Shown here piece after piece: positions 61,408 to 64,000 of a stretch of DNA of 64,000 bases; within the stretch, counting starts at the first letter, position 1, and each line of letters begins with the position of its first letter. A model generated the notes under the pieces. That model did no database searches. It had not been told where the DNA came from and saw nothing but the letters and a program-made list of their open reading frames with translations. This DNA comes from Pseudomonadota bacterium (GTDB lineage: Bacteria; Bdellovibrionota; UBA1018; CAIMNF01): assembly GCA_027491115.1 (NCBI GenBank), contig JAIXWV010000034.1:186001-250000 (forward strand). Reading direction: 5' to 3'. A program made the position numbers and the translations under genes.

Positions 61408-62321
61408 TTCTTCTTCGCCCTCGATTGGATCATCAGGATGTTACCGAGATGTCGGCAACGATCCGCCTGGTGATAGAGACCTTTTGGAGGAATCGCAAAT
61501 GCGGTCGATCCGCCGCCGTCGAGGTTGAGCACCGTCTTCTGGGTCAAACCGCATTCCGCGGACGCCAACAAATGGGCGTACTCATACAAGCTCATTCCGG
61601 AATTCGAATCTTCTCCCCCACCTGCACCCGCGTCGAGGGTGACGAGCATGATTTGATTCGGCACCTGGGTCAGTCCGATCGAAGTGCGCGGGCGCTTGTC
61701 CTCCCGGACCCGGTCGGAAATCTGGAGCTGACCCTCGAGCAAGAGTCTCGGATAAGCCTGAAGCGCAAAACGGTACTGACGGGCTTCATCAGCTTTCAGC
61801 ACGTTTCCGTGTCGCTGCAAGAAAGCATCCCTGGTCTCCAGTTTCCACTCTTTCCCCTGCAGGGTCAAAACCCCTGAAGAGGAGATCACCTGATCCCCGG
61901 CATTCGGGTTCCAGAGTTTGCGCTCGTCCAGGGCGACTCCGAGAGTGTTCCCCTTGGGCATCACAAAAAAACTGGCATTGATCGCGCCCAGTGCGTTCAC
62001 CCGTGAATCTTCCACCAACTTACGGATGTAGCGGTCTTTGGAAGGACTGCACTCCAGATCCTTGGCCGAACGGTGGAGGCGCATCTCGATCTTGTCATGA
62101 TCGATCCGGAATGCCCGAACCGTCACTGAGCGGGACAGCTCCCCGTCCCAGGTTTGGGAATCACGGTCATAGGGAGTGAAACGCACATCAAATTTGGTCC
62201 ATTCGGCACCATTGGACAGCGACTCCCATACAGGAGCAGCGACCATTTCACATTTGAACGCCTCTGCGACCAGAGAGTGGAAAAGTACTGAAAACAACAG
62301 GAAAACATACCGAATCATCAC
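61404..62321 (-). CDS. Exported phosphodiester glycosidase (NAGPA/DUF2233)
   Basis: A 305-residue protein with a signal peptide (YVFLLFSVLFHSLVAEA). NAGPA-domain signatures: GAINASFFVMPKGNTLGVA, RTSIGLTQVPNQIMLVTLDAG, ECGLTQKTVLNLDGGGSTAF. The human uncovering enzyme removes GlcNAc from phosphodiester-linked GlcNAc; bacterial members act on cell-wall or exopolysaccharide phosphodiesters. Overlaps GH1 (62318-62321) and NamZ-like (61404-61407), all one transcript unit. Confidence 0.87.
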   Translation of the reverse strand: MMIRYVFLLFSVLFHSLVAEAFKCEMVAAPVWESLSNGAEWTKFDVRFTPYDRDSQTWDGELSRSVTVRAFRIDHDKIEMRLHRSAKDLECSPSKDRYIRKLVEDSRVNALGAINASFFVMPKGNTLGVALDERKLWNPNAGDQVISSSGVLTLQGKEWKLETRDAFLQRHGNVLKADEARQYRFALQAYPRLLLEGQLQISDRVREDKRPRTSIGLTQVPNQIMLVTLDAGAGGGEDSNSGMSLYEYAHLLASAECGLTQKTVLNLDGGGSTAFAIPPKGLYHQADRCRHLGNILMIQSRAKKK

Positions 62322-63679
62322 TCGCCCAACCTTCCCGTCTCTTTCACTTTTCGTGTCATTTCACCGAACCAGATCGCACTCGGACGTGGAATCCTCTTCA
62401 AAGTGCCAGGCTCGAGCGAATAGAAACCGAAGTGGGCTGTATAGCCTTCAGCCCACTCGAAATTGTCGTTCAAAGTCCAATGACAGTATCCCCGGATGGG
62501 GGCGCCATCCCGGATGTGTTTCTCCAGCACCTTCAAGTGCTCACGGATGAAAGGAATCCTTTGGTTGTCATCTTGATCCGCAAGTCCGTTCTCGGTCAGG
62601 TAAATTTCCATTCCCGGAAACATCATCCGGATCTTGATCAACAAGCGATCCATCCCGACGGGATAGACCTCCCATCCTAGTTCAGTGGTGTCCGCGCCTC
62701 TCAATGTTTCCCTGTGGATGAAAGGAGCTTTGAACGGACGGAATCTCAGGCGGTCGCGCGAGTAGTAGTTCAGTCCGAAAAAGTCCTGGGTCCCGACTGC
62801 TTCGGGAATGAATACATCAGAACGGGTCAGAAACGGAACCTTCCAACGCAACCTTCCATCGACGGTGGCTAAGGGAATCGCCCAGTTGAACACCTCGTCG
62901 AATTTTCGAGCAAGATAACGGTCCAAGGGATTCCCCCGTCTCCCGGGATCGAAGTTTCTCAGGTGGTGGGCGATTCCCACCTTGGGCCGGAAGTCCCTCG
63001 TGTCGAGGATCCGATGAAGCCGATGGTAGGCTCGAGCATGGGCCCGGACCATGTTAGTAATGGGGCCTGCGATCAGGCTGATGTTGCCCCTACCAGGAGG
63101 AAAAACATCACTGACGTACCCGCCTGCAATGACGGTCATGGGCTCGTTGATCGTGATCCAGAGTCGAACATCAGGGCCTAGAATGCCTGCGACGAATGCC
63201 ACGTAACGTTCGAATGCATCGGCAATCCCGCTCCAATCCCAACCGCCCCGGTCGGCCACCCAAGCTGGAAGGGTGAAATGATGAAGTGTGACCATGGAAT
63301 CGATCCCTTCGGCACGAAGCCGGCGGACCAGATCCCTGTAACGCTCGACTTCAGCGGCACGGAATACTCCTGGCGATGGCTCGATCTTGGCCCACTCCAC
63401 CGAAAACCGGTACAGGTCCACACCCAGGTCCTTCATGTGCTGAACATCTTCTTCCACATGATTCCAGGAGTCTGTCGCAATCCGGGCATGATCCCCGTTC
63501 TTGATCTTGCCGGGAGTCTGTTCCCACCGGTCCCAATCCGAGTCGAGGTTGCCCCCCTCGATCTGGTGAGCGGCAGTGGCGACACAGAACTTGAACTCCG
63601 GGGTAAAGCTCCAAGCCGGGCCCGGAAGTGAAACTCCTGCAATCAGCAGAAATAGCACGGGAATCCTGAGGTGCATCAT
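62318..63679 (-). CDS. Secreted GH1-family beta-glycosidase
   Basis: A 453-residue protein with a signal peptide (HLRIPVLFLLIAGVSLPGPA). GH1 signatures: AAHQIEGGNLDSDWDRW, LYRFSVEWAKIEPSPG, INEPM (acid/base Glu), YYSRDR, YLTENGLAD (nucleophile Glu) and YCHWTLNDNFEWAEGY. These give a complete active site. An exported GH1 is unusual, because most GH1 enzymes are cytosolic, and fits extracellular or periplasmic glycan hydrolysis. ATG at 63679 (or 63676) is chosen, as the upstream in-frame start adds a non-signal stretch. Confidence 0.88.
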   Translation of the reverse strand: MMHLRIPVLFLLIAGVSLPGPAWSFTPEFKFCVATAAHQIEGGNLDSDWDRWEQTPGKIKNGDHARIATDSWNHVEEDVQHMKDLGVDLYRFSVEWAKIEPSPGVFRAAEVERYRDLVRRLRAEGIDSMVTLHHFTLPAWVADRGGWDWSGIADAFERYVAFVAGILGPDVRLWITINEPMTVIAGGYVSDVFPPGRGNISLIAGPITNMVRAHARAYHRLHRILDTRDFRPKVGIAHHLRNFDPGRRGNPLDRYLARKFDEVFNWAIPLATVDGRLRWKVPFLTRSDVFIPEAVGTQDFFGLNYYSRDRLRFRPFKAPFIHRETLRGADTTELGWEVYPVGMDRLLIKIRMMFPGMEIYLTENGLADQDDNQRIPFIREHLKVLEKHIRDGAPIRGYCHWTLNDNFEWAEGYTAHFGFYSLEPGTLKRIPRPSAIWFGEMTRKVKETGRLGE

Positions 63680-63720
63680 GGGGCGGACTCTAGCAGACCC
63701 CACCCCATGACGCAAGGGAC

Positions 63721-64000
63721 CTAAAACCCCACGTAAGTGGCCCCAATGGTCGCCACATAAAGGTCATTTCCGGGGGTCAAGGTGATGTCCGGACGGACCG
63801 TCAGGCTGAAGTTTTCGGACAGCTGGATGTCGGCATCCAACCCGATGTTGGGGTAGAGCTTCCATAGGCCCCCGGCATCCCCCGTCCCAGCCCCGATATC
63901 TGTAACCGAGGGATTGCTCCGGTAGATCAGGTTCCCCCCACCCCGGACGGCCAAACGGAATGAATCCGTGAAGTCATAGCCGATTTTTGCATCCAGGGGT
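63721..64000 (-). CDS. Outer-membrane beta-barrel protein, C-terminal part (truncated by window edge)
   Basis: About 92 residues of an open frame that continues beyond the right edge. Alternating amphipathic strands (AKIGYDFTDSFRLAVRGGGN, NIGLDADIQLSENFSLTVRP, DLYVATIGATYVGF) end in a C-terminal Phe, the beta-signal for BamA. Strands lengthen and turns carry Asp/Gly as in Gram-negative barrels. The stop lies 41 nt before the GH1 start, on the same strand, so it may be upstream in the same unit. Identity and size unknown. Confidence 0.8.
   Translation of the reverse strand, partial: PLDAKIGYDFTDSFRLAVRGGGNLIYRSNPSVTDIGAGTGDAGGLWKLYPNIGLDADIQLSENFSLTVRPDITLTPGNDLYVATIGATYVGF

Overview
The window is a chromosomal segment of a moderately GC-rich, Gram-negative bacterium. 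Gene density is very high, there are many 1-8 nt stop/start overlaps, and no phage, insertion sequence, integrase or CRISPR array was seen. Gene content fits Bdellovibrionota or a related former deltaproteobacterial group: a mitochondrial/spirochaete-type EF-G, an RRM plus glycine-rich RNA-binding protein, trpS-scpA-scpB linkage, several secreted hydrolases and lipoproteins, and outer-membrane barrels. The lineage is an inference from gene style, not a proven placement.

Layout. 1-5.3 kb: end of trpS, scpA-scpB (chromosome condensation), an HD-GYP-like protein, an RluB-type pseudouridine synthase and the RRM protein. 5.5-13.8 kb: a zinc metalloprotease lipoprotein, initiator tRNA-Met followed by an unusual structured element that repeats parts of the tRNA, a TraB/Tiki-like secreted protein, a possible secreted deamidase/cysteine-protease-fold protein, a P-type ATPase and a lipoprotein. 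14-20.4 kb: dCMP deaminase, FAD oxidoreductase, methyltransferase, L,D-transpeptidase, GIY-YIG protein, DEDDh exonuclease, DEAD helicase. 20.4-26.2 kb: a tightly packed operon (secreted duplicated-domain protein, gamma-lyase-type PLP enzyme, DUF983, START-like, MMPL/RND exporter). 26.2-35 kb: dihaem peroxidase, a small barrel, the glycolytic operon gap-pgk-tpiA-secG, a fused SDR/START protein, fusA. 35-48.3 kb: orn, xth, thioesterase, nagB, a Crp/Fnr regulator divergent from a CBS protein across a perfect FNR-type palindrome, PIG-L deacetylase, HAD, GNAT, rpmB, typA, nitroreductase, phosphoesterase, ABC-F ATPase, lytic transglycosylase, DoxX. 48.4-55.8 kb: selenium genes selD-selU with an exported PPC-domain protein, an OPT transporter, a TauE-like protein, selO and class II aldolase. 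55.8-64 kb: a secreted cysteine-protease-like protein, mgtE, a methyltransferase relic lacking its cofactor-binding core, DUF302, a transglutaminase-like protein, an esterase, and an envelope-sugar set (NamZ-type muramidase, phosphodiester glycosidase, secreted GH1), ending in a truncated outer-membrane protein.

How it works together. Central glycolysis (gap-pgk-tpiA, fba, nagB) sits near peptidoglycan and amino-sugar turnover functions (transglycosylase, L,D-transpeptidase, NamZ, phosphodiester glycosidase, GH1, nagB), consistent with an organism that degrades and recycles murein. The selenium genes visible here support tRNA 2-selenouridine formation; no selA, selB or tRNA-Sec lies in the window.

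Most notable signals: (1) the tRNA-fMet-flanking element at about 8341-8480, containing one inverted and one direct copy of tRNA segments around four hairpins; (2) a recurrent promoter layout with a -10-like hexamer 6-9 nt before ATG and no Shine-Dalgarno, implying leaderless mRNAs for gap, orn, selD and others; (3) a perfect TTGAT-N4-ATCAA site beside a Crp/Fnr regulator without an N-terminal cysteine cluster; (4) the core-deleted methyltransferase; (5) the selD-selU-PPC operon.
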